A DNA stretch of 64,000 bases from Gammaproteobacteria bacterium (GCA_030429665.1 JAUIEZ010000001.1:1-64000), one strand, 5' to 3'. Positions 26,447 to 36,270 are shown, counted from the stretch's first letter. The notes: generated by a model not told the origin, from the sequence alone. Numbers and translations: made by a program.

Positions 26447-27073
26447 ATGCTGCCCTGCAAGGAAGTCGTGAGATTGCTCGAGCCGGCGTATCGTTGCGCC
26501 GGTTTCGACGACGCGTGCGTTGCCCTCACCTGGGCGCCCGAGCGCGGCTTCGTGCCGCGGGGCTACTGCGGCACCACCGGGATGCCCGGTGACGTACGCC
26601 TCGTCCTGGTCCTCGACCAACCCGGTGAGCCGCGATCCGACGCGGCGATCGACGCCAACGCGGCGCCGCAGGAAATCATCGGCGGCGTGTGCCGCGACCT
26701 GTACATTGGTCTCACGCAGCGCCGCGACCAGTTCTGCAGCAATCTCAGGTTCTTGCTCTCCCGCTGTTTTCCGGGAGTCAGCCTGGAGGAACAACTTCGC
26801 TTCACCTGGATCACCTGCTCGGTACTGTGCTCGGCCCCGGCGGGCGATCACGTGCCGCCCGGCGCGTCGCTCGAATGTCGCGGACGATTTCTCGAGCGGC
26901 AACTGGCCCTGTTTTCCGGCGCCAGCGTGGTCGCGCTCGGCGCACTCGCCGCCAAGCGGCTCAAGGGATATCCCGGTCTGCTCGAGGCCGCCGATCCCGC
27001 GCCGCCGGCTTGCAACCAGCCCGAGGCCCGCGCCAGCTGGGTGCGGCTCGGCGTGCGCTTCGCCGGCCACTGA
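26447..27073 (+). CDS. uracil-DNA-glycosylase-like family protein
   Basis: About 208 residues. GDVRLVLVLDQPGEP resembles the family-4/5 glycosylase water-activating loop, although the usual E-P-G-x-x-E is changed. FTWITCSVLCSAP and a C-terminal CRGRFLERQLALFSGASVVALGALAAKRL match the 'C..fL..Ql' and 'ALG..A' elements of that superfamily. ATG 26447 has GAGG upstream; the track starts two codons earlier at TTG. Whether it excises uracil or is a non-catalytic relative is open. Confidence 0.6.
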   Translation: MLPCKEVVRLLEPAYRCAGFDDACVALTWAPERGFVPRGYCGTTGMPGDVRLVLVLDQPGEPRSDAAIDANAAPQEIIGGVCRDLYIGLTQRRDQFCSNLRFLLSRCFPGVSLEEQLRFTWITCSVLCSAPAGDHVPPGASLECRGRFLERQLALFSGASVVALGALAAKRLKGYPGLLEAADPAPPACNQPEARASWVRLGVRFAGH

Positions 27074-27121
27074 ACGGCGATGCCACGAAACGCCTTGCCG
27101 CGATGCGGATTCGCGCCCGTA

Positions 27122-27150
27122 TTGACACGGCGCAAGGGGGCAGGTAAAAC
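27122..27150 (+). promoter_or_regulatory. sigma-70-type promoter of the M29-like/TRAP operon
   Basis: A perfect TTGACA (27122-27127) is separated by 17 bp from TAAAAC (27145-27150), 4 of 6 matches to the -10 consensus. Transcription would start near 27157, about 40 bp before the GTG start codon. Confidence 0.6.
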
Positions 27151-27165
27151 ACGCCGGCCATCTAA

Positions 27166-27177
27166 TTAGATATCTAA
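27166..27177. promoter_or_regulatory. palindrome TTAGATATCTAA, candidate repressor operator
   Basis: A perfect 12-bp palindrome, overlapping a second one (TCTAATTAGA), sits directly after the predicted transcription start. This position favours repression. The AT-rich block stands out from GC-rich surroundings. Confidence 0.5.
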
Positions 27178-27195
27178 GTTTTACTGGAGGAGCCC

Positions 27196-28365
27196 GTGTA
27201 CGGTATCGATGGCGAATTCCTGGGCCGAGGCCTGGCAACGCGAGAACCGCTTGAAACGACACGCGTCGAGAATCGCTTCGCGGCCTACGACGTGTTTTGC
27301 CGGGTCTTTGCCATTCGGCCCGACGACAAGATCTTGATTCTCGCCGACAAGAAGCTCGATCCGCGCGTCATCTCCGCGATCCTCGGCATCGCCAAGTCCC
27401 GCGGCGCCGCCGAGCCGCTGGTGCTCATGGCCCATACCACGCAGATTGCCGAGATGCCCGAGTGGGCCAAGCCCCACCTGGAGGCGGCGACCTTCGTCGT
27501 CTCCACCTGGTTCTGCTCGGTGATCGATCCCTTCGCGATCCGCATGCGTCGCGAACGCGGCCAGCGTTGGATCAAGATCACCTATTTCCGGAACCTGGAC
27601 CTGCTCGACACCGAGCAGGCGCGCTTCGCACCGGAACTGCTCGGCGAAATCATTCGCGGCACGGCGCGGCAGTACCCGCGGGGCGTCGACTTCGACATGC
27701 AATTCAGCGACCCGAGGGGCACCGAGCTGACCATCAACGTCAACGCCGAAATGGTGGACAACCTGCTCGAGACCACCCGCTGGAAGGGCGAGATGATCGC
27801 CGAGAATCCGGGCTGCTACGTGCACTACCTGCCGTGTCACGGCCCCAACGTCTACGACCGCACCATGGTCCGCAACGACGATTCGGTGATCGTGCCCATC
27901 AACGGCAAGCTGTACCCGCAGTGGGCGGTGGGCTTCGAGCGACCTTTCTCCGAAAGCATCGAAGTAGTTTTCGCCGACGACCGCATCGTCGAGGTAAATG
28001 GCGTTGGTCCGGACGCGGAGATTCTGCGCGACATGCTCGTCGGCGGCGTACTGATCGAACTCGGCTGCGGATTCAACCCCAAGGCGCCGCGTTACGAAGT
28101 GTATCCGGCCGGCTCCAATTCGCCGGGCGTGCTGCACTTCGGCATCGACCTGGCGAAGCCCAGCGACTACATCCGGCGCAAGATGCCCGAATGGGAAGAG
28201 CCGCCGATCCACATGGATCTCATCGTCTTCGACATGACGTTGACGGCCGGCGACAACAAGCTCATCGACGGCGGCTACCTGACGTCTCTCGACGACCCGC
28301 AAGTTCGCGAGTTCGCGCGACGCTATGGCGACGACGTGGACCTGCTGGAAAACTGGCCCGACTGA
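27196..28365 (+). CDS. M29-aminopeptidase / NicX (2,5-dihydroxypyridine dioxygenase)-like protein
   Basis: 389 residues beginning at GTG with GGAGGA just before it. The N-terminal half (DDKILILADKKLDPRVISAILGIAKSRGAAE) and C-terminal half (EVVFADDRIVEVNGVGPDAEILRDML, IELGCGFNPKAPR, HFGIDLA, MDLIVFDMTLTAGD) follow the order seen in the M29/NicX superfamily, whose C-terminal His/Glu/Asp residues bind a metal. Being first in an operon with a TRAP transporter and iorAB, it may act on the imported compound, by ring cleavage or hydrolysis. Function uncertain. Confidence 0.6.
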   Translation: MYGIDGEFLGRGLATREPLETTRVENRFAAYDVFCRVFAIRPDDKILILADKKLDPRVISAILGIAKSRGAAEPLVLMAHTTQIAEMPEWAKPHLEAATFVVSTWFCSVIDPFAIRMRRERGQRWIKITYFRNLDLLDTEQARFAPELLGEIIRGTARQYPRGVDFDMQFSDPRGTELTINVNAEMVDNLLETTRWKGEMIAENPGCYVHYLPCHGPNVYDRTMVRNDDSVIVPINGKLYPQWAVGFERPFSESIEVVFADDRIVEVNGVGPDAEILRDMLVGGVLIELGCGFNPKAPRYEVYPAGSNSPGVLHFGIDLAKPSDYIRRKMPEWEEPPIHMDLIVFDMTLTAGDNKLIDGGYLTSLDDPQVREFARRYGDDVDLLENWPD

Positions 28366-28442
28366 CGGCCTACCTCAACACGACGAGGCGCGTTTCGCGC
28401 AGCGACGATTTCCCGCGCCACTGTACCCTTAGGAGACAATCA

Positions 28443-29498
28443 ATGAATCGACTGACCACCACCGTGATCGCCGGCGCGCTGCTGGCCTTCGGCACCGACG
28501 CCATGTCGCAGACCGTTATTCGCTTCGCCGAGTTCGGTCCCAACCGCGGCGCCCGCGCCGAGGCCCTGCAATGGTGGGCGGACCAGATCGCCAGCCGCTC
28601 GGGCGGCTCGCTCGAGGTCGAGTTCCACTGGGGCAAGGCGCTGCTGGGCACCAAGGCGGTGCTGGGCGGCGTGGCCGACGGCGTCGCCGACGCCGGATCG
28701 ATCATCGGCTTCTTCACGCCGAAGGAGCTTCGCGGCTACAACATCGGCGACCTGCCCGTGGAGAACTCGGACGAATGGGTGGGCATGCGCGCGCTGTACG
28801 ATTTCGCCAACGAGAATGCCGCCATGCGCGCCGAGTTCGACGCCGCGGGCGTCACCTACATGACCAACTACACCACCGGGCCGATCCAGCTCATCTGCAA
28901 GTCGCCGAAGGAAGGCGTCGACGACCTGCAGGGCGTTAAGGTGCGCGCTTCCGGACCCTACGGCAAGGCCCTTGCCGCCCTCGGCGCGGACGTGCAGCGC
29001 ATGGGCCAGGGCGAGGTTTACCAGGCGCTCGACAGCGGGCTGATCGAGTGCAACCAGAACTACTACTACTCGATGAAGGCCTACAAGCAGTACGAGGTGG
29101 CGAGCCACGTCGTCGAACTGGACTGGGGCCAGAACATGTCCTTCGGCATCGTCATGAACAAGTTTGTCTGGGATGGCCTCTCCGACGCCGACAAGGCGGT
29201 GCTCACCGAGGTCAACTCCGATTTCATCGATCACATGGCGCGGATCATGATCGAGGACATGGCCAAGGACAAGGCGGAGATGATCGAGGGCATCGACGGC
29301 CATTCCATCACCGTGAGCATGTTCTCCGAGGCGGACCGCGCGAAGCTGCTGGCTGCCGGCAAGGAACAGGTCGATGCGTGGGTGGCGGACGCCGACGCCG
29401 AAGGTCATGACGGAGCGGCCATGCTCGCGGACTACCAGTCCCGCATCGACAAGCATGCCGCGGAACTCGACGCCAAGGGCTATCCTTGGAACCGTTAG
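28443..29498 (+). CDS. dctP: TRAP transporter solute-binding protein (DctP)
   Basis: A 351-residue periplasmic protein. A signal peptide (MNRLTTTVIAGALLAFGTDAMSQ) is followed by TVIRFAEFGPNRGARAEALQWWADQI. DLQGVKVRASGPYGKALAALGADVQRMGQGEVYQALDSG is the canonical DctP core with the ligand-binding Arg in KVRAS. AGGAGA precedes the ATG. It is the binding protein of the second TRAP system, directly after the M29-like gene. It is not closely similar to the other two DctPs here. Confidence 0.92.
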   Translation: MNRLTTTVIAGALLAFGTDAMSQTVIRFAEFGPNRGARAEALQWWADQIASRSGGSLEVEFHWGKALLGTKAVLGGVADGVADAGSIIGFFTPKELRGYNIGDLPVENSDEWVGMRALYDFANENAAMRAEFDAAGVTYMTNYTTGPIQLICKSPKEGVDDLQGVKVRASGPYGKALAALGADVQRMGQGEVYQALDSGLIECNQNYYYSMKAYKQYEVASHVVELDWGQNMSFGIVMNKFVWDGLSDADKAVLTEVNSDFIDHMARIMIEDMAKDKAEMIEGIDGHSITVSMFSEADRAKLLAAGKEQVDAWVADADAEGHDGAAMLADYQSRIDKHAAELDAKGYPWNR

Positions 29499-29992
29499 GC
29501 GAAAGCGAGGCTGCGCCCACCGGCCGCTGGCCGGTGGAGCGCGCCCTCGGCGTGATCGCGCGACTGGCGCTTGTCGCGCTGGGCGCCGTGGTCACGCTGA
29601 GCGTCGCGTCCCGCGCCCTCGGCAATAACGTGATTCCCGATGACGTGCTGGTGGTCTCCGAGCTCATGCTGGTGGTCATCCTCGCGCCGCTGCCCCTGGT
29701 CACCGCCATGCGCGAGCACATCGCGGTGACGGTTTTCACCGAGCGCCTGCGCGGCGCCCCGCTGCGCGCCCTGGGCATTCTCGGTCACCTGGCGGGGCTG
29801 GCCTTCTTCGGCTCCCTCGCCTGGGCATTTTTCGTCATGCTGGCCGGATCCTGGGAAACCGGCGAGTACTACGAAGGGTTCCTGCGCATCCCCCACTGGA
29901 TCGGCCACGCCTTTGCGGCCGCCGCCCTGGCGCTGGTGGCGATCCGCCTGCTCGCGCTGCTGATCGGCGACCTCGCGCGACGGGACGACTGA
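29486..29992 (+). CDS. dctQ: TRAP transporter small permease (DctQ)
   Basis: 168 residues with four hydrophobic helices (VIARLALVALGAVVTLSVASR, VSELMLVVILAPLPLV, LAGLAFFGSLAWAFFVML, AAALALVAIRLLALLIG) and the DctQ-like REHIAVTVFTERL loop. The TTG start overlaps the end of dctP by 13 bp, so translation is probably coupled. Confidence 0.9.
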   Translation: MEPLGESEAAPTGRWPVERALGVIARLALVALGAVVTLSVASRALGNNVIPDDVLVVSELMLVVILAPLPLVTAMREHIAVTVFTERLRGAPLRALGILGHLAGLAFFGSLAWAFFVMLAGSWETGEYYEGFLRIPHWIGHAFAAAALALVAIRLLALLIGDLARRDD

Positions 29993-29993
29993 C

Positions 29994-31340
29994 GTGGAGC
30001 CGCTGTCTCTGGCGGTGCTGATATTCGGCGCCGCGCTGACGCTGCTGGTGCTGCGCGTGCCGATCGCGTACTGCCTGGGCCTGGCGGCCTGCGCCGGCCT
30101 GTTCCTGTACTTCTCCTGGCGCCCGGGCATGGAATTCATGCCCGCGCGCGGCATCCGGCCGACCCTCTCGCTGATCGGCTCGACCACCTACGGCTTCGTG
30201 CACAGTTTCCCGTTGAGCATGATCCCGCTGTTCATCGGCCTGGGCCACGTCAGCTACAAGGCGCGCATCACCACCGACCTGTTCGACGCCCTGCGGGTAT
30301 GGCTAACCCGGTTGCCGGGCGGTCTGGCCATCGCTTCGGTAGCGGGCTGCGGCGGCTTTTCCGCCATCACCGGTTCGTCGGTGGCGTGCGCCTCCGCCAT
30401 GGGCCGCATCGCGGTACCGGAGATGCTGCGCCAGGGTTATTCGCCGCGCCTGGCCAGCGGTTCCGTGGCTGCCGGCGGCACCCTCGGCTCGCTGATCCCG
30501 CCGAGCCTGTTGTTCGTTATCTACGCGATCTTTACCGAGCAGTCGGTGAAGAACCTGTTCCTCGCCGGCATCGTACCCGGCATCCTGTCCCTGATCGGCT
30601 TCGTCGTCACCGTCGTGGTCTGGGTGAAGCTGCGACCCGCCGACGCGCCGCCGACGAACGAGTCGTACACCCGCGCCGAGCGGGTCGACGCCGTCGGCAA
30701 GCTGTGGCCGGTGGTCCTGCTGCTGGTGGTGATCGTGGGCGGTATCTATCTCGGCATCTTCACGCCCACCGAGGCCGCCGCGGTGAGCCTGTCGTTCGCG
30801 GTGCTGATCGGCGCGTTGCGCGGGACGCTGACGCTGAAAAACTTCTGGGAGGCGGTGGACATCACCGTGCGGCAGACGGCGATGATCTTCGTCATCGCGA
30901 TCGGCGCCAAGCTGTTCGTGTCCTTCGTCTCGCTGACGCGCGTGACACCCACGATCCTCGACTGGATCCAGTCCACCGGCGCCGACCCGTTCTCCGTCGT
31001 CATCGGCCTGGTCGTGTTCTACCTCGTCATCGGCATGTTCCTCGACTCCATCGGCATCCTGGTCCTCACCCTGCCCTTCACCGTGCCGCTGATGGAGGGT
31101 TACGGCCTGGATCTCGTGTGGTTCGGCGTGGTGGTGATCAAGCTGCTGGAAATCGGACTCATCACGCCGCCGATCGGCCTGAACGTGTTCGTCATCAAGG
31201 CGTGCTCACCACCTTCGGTGCGGCTCGAGCACGTGTTTCGCGGCGTGGCCTGGTTCCTGCTGCTGGACGCGGTGGTGCTCGCCGCCATACTCGCGTTCCC
31301 GCGGCTGTCGTTGTTCATACCGGACGCGGCGGGGGTTTGA
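29994..31340 (+). CDS. dctM: TRAP transporter large permease (DctM)
   Basis: 448 residues with about twelve helices. GFSAITGSSVACASAMGRIAVPEMLRQGYSP and LIPPSLLFVIYAIFTEQSV are the conserved DctM core, and GIFTPTEAAAVSLSFAV is the second repeat's equivalent. The GTG start lies one base after the dctQ stop. It is the last gene of this TRAP set; a 257-bp gap without a recognised gene precedes iorA. Confidence 0.93.
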   Translation: MEPLSLAVLIFGAALTLLVLRVPIAYCLGLAACAGLFLYFSWRPGMEFMPARGIRPTLSLIGSTTYGFVHSFPLSMIPLFIGLGHVSYKARITTDLFDALRVWLTRLPGGLAIASVAGCGGFSAITGSSVACASAMGRIAVPEMLRQGYSPRLASGSVAAGGTLGSLIPPSLLFVIYAIFTEQSVKNLFLAGIVPGILSLIGFVVTVVVWVKLRPADAPPTNESYTRAERVDAVGKLWPVVLLLVVIVGGIYLGIFTPTEAAAVSLSFAVLIGALRGTLTLKNFWEAVDITVRQTAMIFVIAIGAKLFVSFVSLTRVTPTILDWIQSTGADPFSVVIGLVVFYLVIGMFLDSIGILVLTLPFTVPLMEGYGLDLVWFGVVVIKLLEIGLITPPIGLNVFVIKACSPPSVRLEHVFRGVAWFLLLDAVVLAAILAFPRLSLFIPDAAGV

Positions 31341-31597
31341 CGGCTCCTCGGACCCCGCTTCGCCAAGCCGGTCCGCGACGCACGCGGATCCCGAGCGGCG
31401 TAGAATCCCACGACAACATGTCCATGACGCCGCCGACACGCCCGCGACGGGCACGGCGGCGCGCAGGACGAAACGGCGCGGCGGCAAGTCCTTGACTCGG
31501 TGTGGCGTCCGGCGCGATTCGACACGTACAGCGCACGTCGATTGGTTAGAATGACGTGTTCCGCCACGGCGGGAGAAACCTCAGGAGGTGAATCAAG

Positions 31598-33718
31598 TTG
31601 GAACGATCTTTCGCCAAAGAAGTACAAAGCTTGAAGCTTGGCGACGGTGAGATTTTTCATGGCGAAGGCATCCTTGCCATCACCAAGGCCCTGCTGCAAT
31701 CCGGCGTATCGTACGTGGGCGGCTACCAGGGGGCGCCCGTGTCCCATCTGATCGACGTGATGGCGGACGCCAGGGACATTCTCGACGAACTCGGCGTGCA
31801 CTTCGAAGCCTGCGCCAACGAGGCATCTGCCGCGGCGCTGTGCGGCGCATCGATCAACTATCCCATGCGCGGCGCCGCGGTGTGGAAATCCACGGTCGGC
31901 ACCAACGTTGCCTCCGACGCGCTGTCCAACCTGGCCTCCGCCGGCGTGAAAGGCGGCGTACTCATCGTGCTCGGCGAGGACTACGGCGAGGGCGCCAGCA
32001 TCATCCAGGAGCGCAGTCACGCCTTCGCCATGAAGTCGCAGATGTGGCTGCTCGATCCTCGCCCGCACCTGCCCACCGTGGTCGACCTGGTCGAACATGC
32101 CTACGAGCTTTCCGAGCGGAGCAACACGCCGGTGATGATGGAGTTCCGCATTCGCGCCTGCCACATGCACGGGCGCTTCACCGCGCGCGACAACAAGGCG
32201 CCGGCCGTCTCGCGCAACAAGCTCATCGAGGACCCGGACTTCGACTACGGCCGCATCTGCCTGCCGCCGTCCACCTACGTGCAGGAACAGCACAAGATTT
32301 CCCACCGTTTCCCGGCCGCGCTCGAGTACATTCGCGAACATCGGCTGAACGAGTATTTCGACGGCCCGCTGGACGACGTCGGCATCGTCATGCAGGGCGG
32401 GTTGTACAACTCGGTCCTGCGCGCGTTGCAACAGCTCGGCCTCGCGGACACCGGGGGCAAGGCGAAGCTGCCCCTGGCGGTACTCAACGTCACCTACCCG
32501 CTGGTGCCGGAAGAAATCAGCGGGTTTTGCGCCGGCAAGCGCGCGGTGCTGGTGGTCGAGGAGGGCCAGCCGGCCTACATCGAGCAAAACATCGAAAGCA
32601 TCCTGCGTCGCACCGATGTGCAGACGCGGGTGCACGGCAAGGACGTGCTGCCCATGGCCGGCGAATACGTGGGCGAAGTACTGCTGAACGGCCTGTCGAA
32701 ATTCCTCGAGCGCGTTTCCCCGGGCGGCGTCGACATCGCCGCCGTCACCCGCGTACCGCGCGACATCGCCGCGATCAAGAAGGAGGCGGCCGACGCGCTC
32801 GGCGCGCCGGTGCCGACGCGCCCGCCGACCTTCTGCACCGGCTGCCCAGAGCGCCCGGTATTCTCCGCCATCAAGCTGGCGCAGAAGGATACCGGCAAGC
32901 TGCACGTGGCGGCGGACATCGGGTGCCACACTTTCTCCACCCTGGCGCCGTTCAACATCGGCAACTCGGTGCTCGGCTATGGCCTCGGCCTGTCCAGCGC
33001 CGCCGCGGTGGGGCCGGCCATGGACCGTCGTGTCGTGTCCATCATGGGCGACGGCGGCTTCTGGCACAACGGCCTGACATCCGGCGTAAGCGGCGCGATG
33101 TTCAACGAGACCGACGGCGTGCTGGTGATCATGAACAATGGATACACGTCCGCCACGGGCCAGCAGTTCATTCCCTCCACCGGCAAGAACTTCAAACAGC
33201 ACGAAACCGGCATGACCATCAAGCGGGCGCTCGAAGGCATGGGCGTGAAGTGGATCCGCACGGTGACCACCTACCGCGTATCGAAGATGGTCAGGACCCT
33301 GCGCGAGGCGCTTTCCACCCGGCAGGGCGGCCTGAAAGTCATCATCGCCGAAAGCGAATGCCAGCTTGCCCGACAGCGGCGATTGAAACCGCAGGTGCGG
33401 GACAAACTGAAACGTGGCGAGCGCGTGGTGCGCACGAAGTTCGGCGTCGACGAGGACCTGTGCACCGGCGACCACTCCTGTATTCGCCTGTCGGGTTGTC
33501 CTTCACTCACCGTCAAACCCAGTCCCGACCCGCTGCGCGCGGACCCCATCGCCCACGTCAACGAAGGCTGCGTGGGCTGTGGACTGTGCGGCGAGGTAGC
33601 GGACGCGGCGGTGCTGTGCCCCTCGTTCTACCGGGCCGAAGTGGTGCAAAACCCGGGTTGGCTCGACCGTTTGCTGCACCGGCTGCGACAGCGCGTCATC
33701 GGCGCGCCGGCGGCATGA
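31598..33718 (+). CDS. iorA: indolepyruvate ferredoxin oxidoreductase, alpha subunit
   Basis: 706 residues. The pyrimidine domain comes first (LGDGEIFHGEGILAITKALLQSG, GGYQGAPVSHLID). The C-terminal ThDP-binding domain has SIMGDGGFWHNGL and IMNNGYTSATGQQ. A ferredoxin-type tail carries CTGDHSCIRLSGCPSL and CVGCGLCGEVADAAVLCPSF. IorA with IorB oxidatively decarboxylates arylpyruvates to aryl-acetyl-CoA with ferredoxin, normally in amino-acid catabolism. The start is TTG after AGGAGG. It overlaps iorB by four bases. Confidence 0.93.
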   Translation: MERSFAKEVQSLKLGDGEIFHGEGILAITKALLQSGVSYVGGYQGAPVSHLIDVMADARDILDELGVHFEACANEASAAALCGASINYPMRGAAVWKSTVGTNVASDALSNLASAGVKGGVLIVLGEDYGEGASIIQERSHAFAMKSQMWLLDPRPHLPTVVDLVEHAYELSERSNTPVMMEFRIRACHMHGRFTARDNKAPAVSRNKLIEDPDFDYGRICLPPSTYVQEQHKISHRFPAALEYIREHRLNEYFDGPLDDVGIVMQGGLYNSVLRALQQLGLADTGGKAKLPLAVLNVTYPLVPEEISGFCAGKRAVLVVEEGQPAYIEQNIESILRRTDVQTRVHGKDVLPMAGEYVGEVLLNGLSKFLERVSPGGVDIAAVTRVPRDIAAIKKEAADALGAPVPTRPPTFCTGCPERPVFSAIKLAQKDTGKLHVAADIGCHTFSTLAPFNIGNSVLGYGLGLSSAAAVGPAMDRRVVSIMGDGGFWHNGLTSGVSGAMFNETDGVLVIMNNGYTSATGQQFIPSTGKNFKQHETGMTIKRALEGMGVKWIRTVTTYRVSKMVRTLREALSTRQGGLKVIIAESECQLARQRRLKPQVRDKLKRGERVVRTKFGVDEDLCTGDHSCIRLSGCPSLTVKPSPDPLRADPIAHVNEGCVGCGLCGEVADAAVLCPSFYRAEVVQNPGWLDRLLHRLRQRVIGAPAA

Positions 33719-35283
33719 GCGCGCGGCGTCCCGGCGTCGACCGCTCGTTGACCCTGGTGTTCGCCGCCCTCGGCGGCGAAGGCGGCGGATTGCTCAGCGA
33801 CTGGATCATCGACGCATGCACCGCCTCGGGGCTGCTGGTGCAAGCCACGTCGATACCCGGCGTCGCCCAGCGCACCGGCTCGACGACCTACTACATGGAA
33901 TTCATGCGCGCACCCGAATCAGGCGACGAGCCGCTGTTCGGCCTCTACCCCGCCCCGGGTTACGTGGACATGGCGGTGGCCACCGACCTGGTCGAAGCCG
34001 CGCGGCTGATCGAGAAGGGCTACGTGACACCCGATCGCACCACGCTGATCGCGTCGACCCACCGGGTGTACGCCATGTCGGAGAAGACCGCCATGGGCGA
34101 CGGCGCCTTCCACGCGCCGCGCATCCACGACGCCGCGCGACGCTTCGCCCGTCATCTCGTGCTGCGCGATTTCTCCATCGCGGCGCGCGAGCACGGCACC
34201 ATGGCGAACGCCCTGCTGCTCGGCGCCATGGTCGCGGACGAGCGTTTCCCGGTAGGCGAGGAAGCGCTCGAAGCGGCCATTCGCGGCCGCGGTGTCGCGG
34301 TGGAAGCCAACCTGCGCGGCCTGGCGGCCGGGCGGCGCCTGGCGGAAGAACCGGAAAGCGCGCCGTCGGCGCCCGAGGCGGCCGTTGCGCGCGCCTCGTC
34401 CGACGACCTGTCTTCATTCCCCGAGGGCGCGCGTGACGTACTCGACGCCGCCATCGCTCGACTTGCAGACTACCAGGACGACGACTACGCCCGGCTCTAC
34501 CTGGAGCGCGTCGCCGCCGTCGACCGGGCCGCCGGACGGACCCCGGACGGCGTGACGGTGACCCGCGAGGCGGCACGCTACCTGGCGCTGTGGATGACCT
34601 ACGAGGACGTGATGCGGGTGGCCGACCTGAAGTCCCGCGCCACCCGTCGCGGCCGCATCCGGCGCGAGGCTGCCGCGAAGGACGGCGAACCGGTACGCGT
34701 GACCGAGTTTTTCAAGCCCGGGATCGACGAGTTCTCCACCATTGCGCCGCGCTTCTTGACGCGGTGGCTCACGGCCCTCGCCGAGCGTCGCGGCGGCGTG
34801 GAACGATTTCACGTGCCCCTGCACATCCGCTCCGACACGATCCTCGGCCACGCGGCGCTGCGTTTCGTGGCCTCCCTTGGCCGCCGCCGGCGCCGTACCT
34901 CGCGTTTTTCCCAGGAACAGCGCGCCATCGAACGCTGGCTGGCGGCGATCGACCGCGCCGCTCCGGTCTCCTCCGCGCTGGGACTGGCCATCGCCCGCTG
35001 CGGCCAGATCGTCAAGGGCTACGGAGACACGCGAATCCGTGCCATGCGCAACCTCGAGGCCATATACTCTGCGTTGATCGATCCCGCCGTCGAGCGACGC
35101 GACGCGCGCTTCGCCGAGCCCATCGATGGCGCCCGGCTCGCGGCGCTGGCGGACGACGAGGGCAAGGCGCTTCGCGCGTACCTTGCCGCCGCCGGCGGCA
35201 TGCCGAGCGAATCCGATGCCGCGGCGCGAAACGCCGATACAGACCAGCAAGACAAAACCACGAGGCTAGGAGGAAACGCATGA
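33715..35283 (+). CDS. iorB: indolepyruvate ferredoxin oxidoreductase, beta subunit with DUF6537-type extension
   Basis: 522 residues. Residues 1-200 form the gamma/beta-type oxidoreductase domain (AALGGEGGGLLSDWIIDA, SIPGVAQRTGSTTYYMEF). The remaining 300 residues are the helical C-terminal extension found in long proteobacterial IorB proteins. ATG 33715 sits in an ATGA overlap with iorA; the track ORF extends far upstream in the iorA-overlapping frame and is not real there. The stop in turn overlaps the next dctP start. Confidence 0.9.
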   Translation: MSARRPGVDRSLTLVFAALGGEGGGLLSDWIIDACTASGLLVQATSIPGVAQRTGSTTYYMEFMRAPESGDEPLFGLYPAPGYVDMAVATDLVEAARLIEKGYVTPDRTTLIASTHRVYAMSEKTAMGDGAFHAPRIHDAARRFARHLVLRDFSIAAREHGTMANALLLGAMVADERFPVGEEALEAAIRGRGVAVEANLRGLAAGRRLAEEPESAPSAPEAAVARASSDDLSSFPEGARDVLDAAIARLADYQDDDYARLYLERVAAVDRAAGRTPDGVTVTREAARYLALWMTYEDVMRVADLKSRATRRGRIRREAAAKDGEPVRVTEFFKPGIDEFSTIAPRFLTRWLTALAERRGGVERFHVPLHIRSDTILGHAALRFVASLGRRRRRTSRFSQEQRAIERWLAAIDRAAPVSSALGLAIARCGQIVKGYGDTRIRAMRNLEAIYSALIDPAVERRDARFAEPIDGARLAALADDEGKALRAYLAAAGGMPSESDAAARNADTDQQDKTTRLGGNA

Positions 35284-36257
35284 AAACCACTCGATCACCT
35301 TTCGTCGTCACGGCCGTGGCCGTGGCCCTGTCCGCCGGCGCCAGCGTCGCTTCGGCGCAGGAAACCACCCTCTCGGCGGTCAGCGCCTTCGCCGAGGGCA
35401 CGACCTTCTCGGCTAACTTCGAACGCTTCATCGAGCGCTTGAACGAGATCGGCAAGGGTGTGGTGCAGATCGACTACAAGGGCGGCGGCGGCAAGGTCAT
35501 GGATCCCTTCCAGCTCGGCGACGCGGTGCGCACCGGGGTGGTCGACATCGCCAACCTGCCCGGCGCCTTCTACACCAAGCTGATGCCCGAGGCCGACGCC
35601 ATCAAGCTGAGCGGCTACAACATCCGCGAGGAACGCGAGAACGGCGCCTGGGCCTACATGAACGAGCTGCACAACAAGCGCGTTAACGCCTGGCACCTGT
35701 CGCGCCACAAGGACTGCGTGCCGTTTCACCTGTACCTGAACAAGCGTATCGAGTCCCGTGACCTGACCGGGCTGAACATTCGCGTCACGCCGATCTATCG
35801 GGCCTTTTTCGCTTCCATGGGCGCGGCCATGATCCGCACCAGCCCGGGCGACGTCTACACCGCGCTGGAGCGCGGCACGGTGGACGGCTACGGCTGGCCC
35901 ACCCAGGGCGTGCTCGACCTGGGTTGGCACGAGGTGACCAAGTATCGCGTGGAACCGCCCTTCTACCGCGCCTCCGTCGAGGTGCTGGTGAACCTGGACA
36001 CCTGGAACAAGCTGACCGACGAGCAGCGCGCCACCCTGCGCGAGGCGGCGGACTTCATGGAAGGCCTGTGCGAAGAGGACCGCAAGATCAACGAGACCGA
36101 GAAGCAGCGCCAGGCCGACGCCGGCATCGAGTCTATCGACTTCGAGGGCGCCGAGGCCGATGCCTGGCTGACGCAGGCCTACGAGACGGGCTGGGCCGAC
36201 TTCATCGAGACCAATCCCGACGAGGGACCCAAGCTCAAGGAGCTGCTCAGCAAGTAA
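35280..36257 (+). CDS. dctP: TRAP transporter solute-binding protein (DctP)
   Basis: A 325-residue periplasmic protein with signal peptide MKTTRSPFVVTAVAVALSAGASVASAQ. The core has GLNIRVTPIYRAFFASMGAAMIRTSPGDVYTALERGTVDGYG, with the ligand-binding Arg in IRVT. The ATG overlaps the iorB stop (ATGA) behind GGAGG, so the transporter is translated together with the oxidoreductase. That argues for an arylpyruvate or related 2-oxo acid as ligand. Confidence 0.92.
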   Translation: MKTTRSPFVVTAVAVALSAGASVASAQETTLSAVSAFAEGTTFSANFERFIERLNEIGKGVVQIDYKGGGGKVMDPFQLGDAVRTGVVDIANLPGAFYTKLMPEADAIKLSGYNIREERENGAWAYMNELHNKRVNAWHLSRHKDCVPFHLYLNKRIESRDLTGLNIRVTPIYRAFFASMGAAMIRTSPGDVYTALERGTVDGYGWPTQGVLDLGWHEVTKYRVEPPFYRASVEVLVNLDTWNKLTDEQRATLREAADFMEGLCEEDRKINETEKQRQADAGIESIDFEGAEADAWLTQAYETGWADFIETNPDEGPKLKELLSK

Positions 36258-36270
36258 CGCGTCCGGGCAC

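Noticed and set aside
31100-33475. 791-aa minus-strand ORF opposite iorA and dctM
   Set aside because: It is a shadow of two confidently identified genes, with low-complexity His/Val/Arg composition.
31840-33714. first 625 codons of the 1147-aa plus ORF
   Set aside because: They overlap iorA in another frame; the real iorB starts at ATG 33715 in an ATGA junction.
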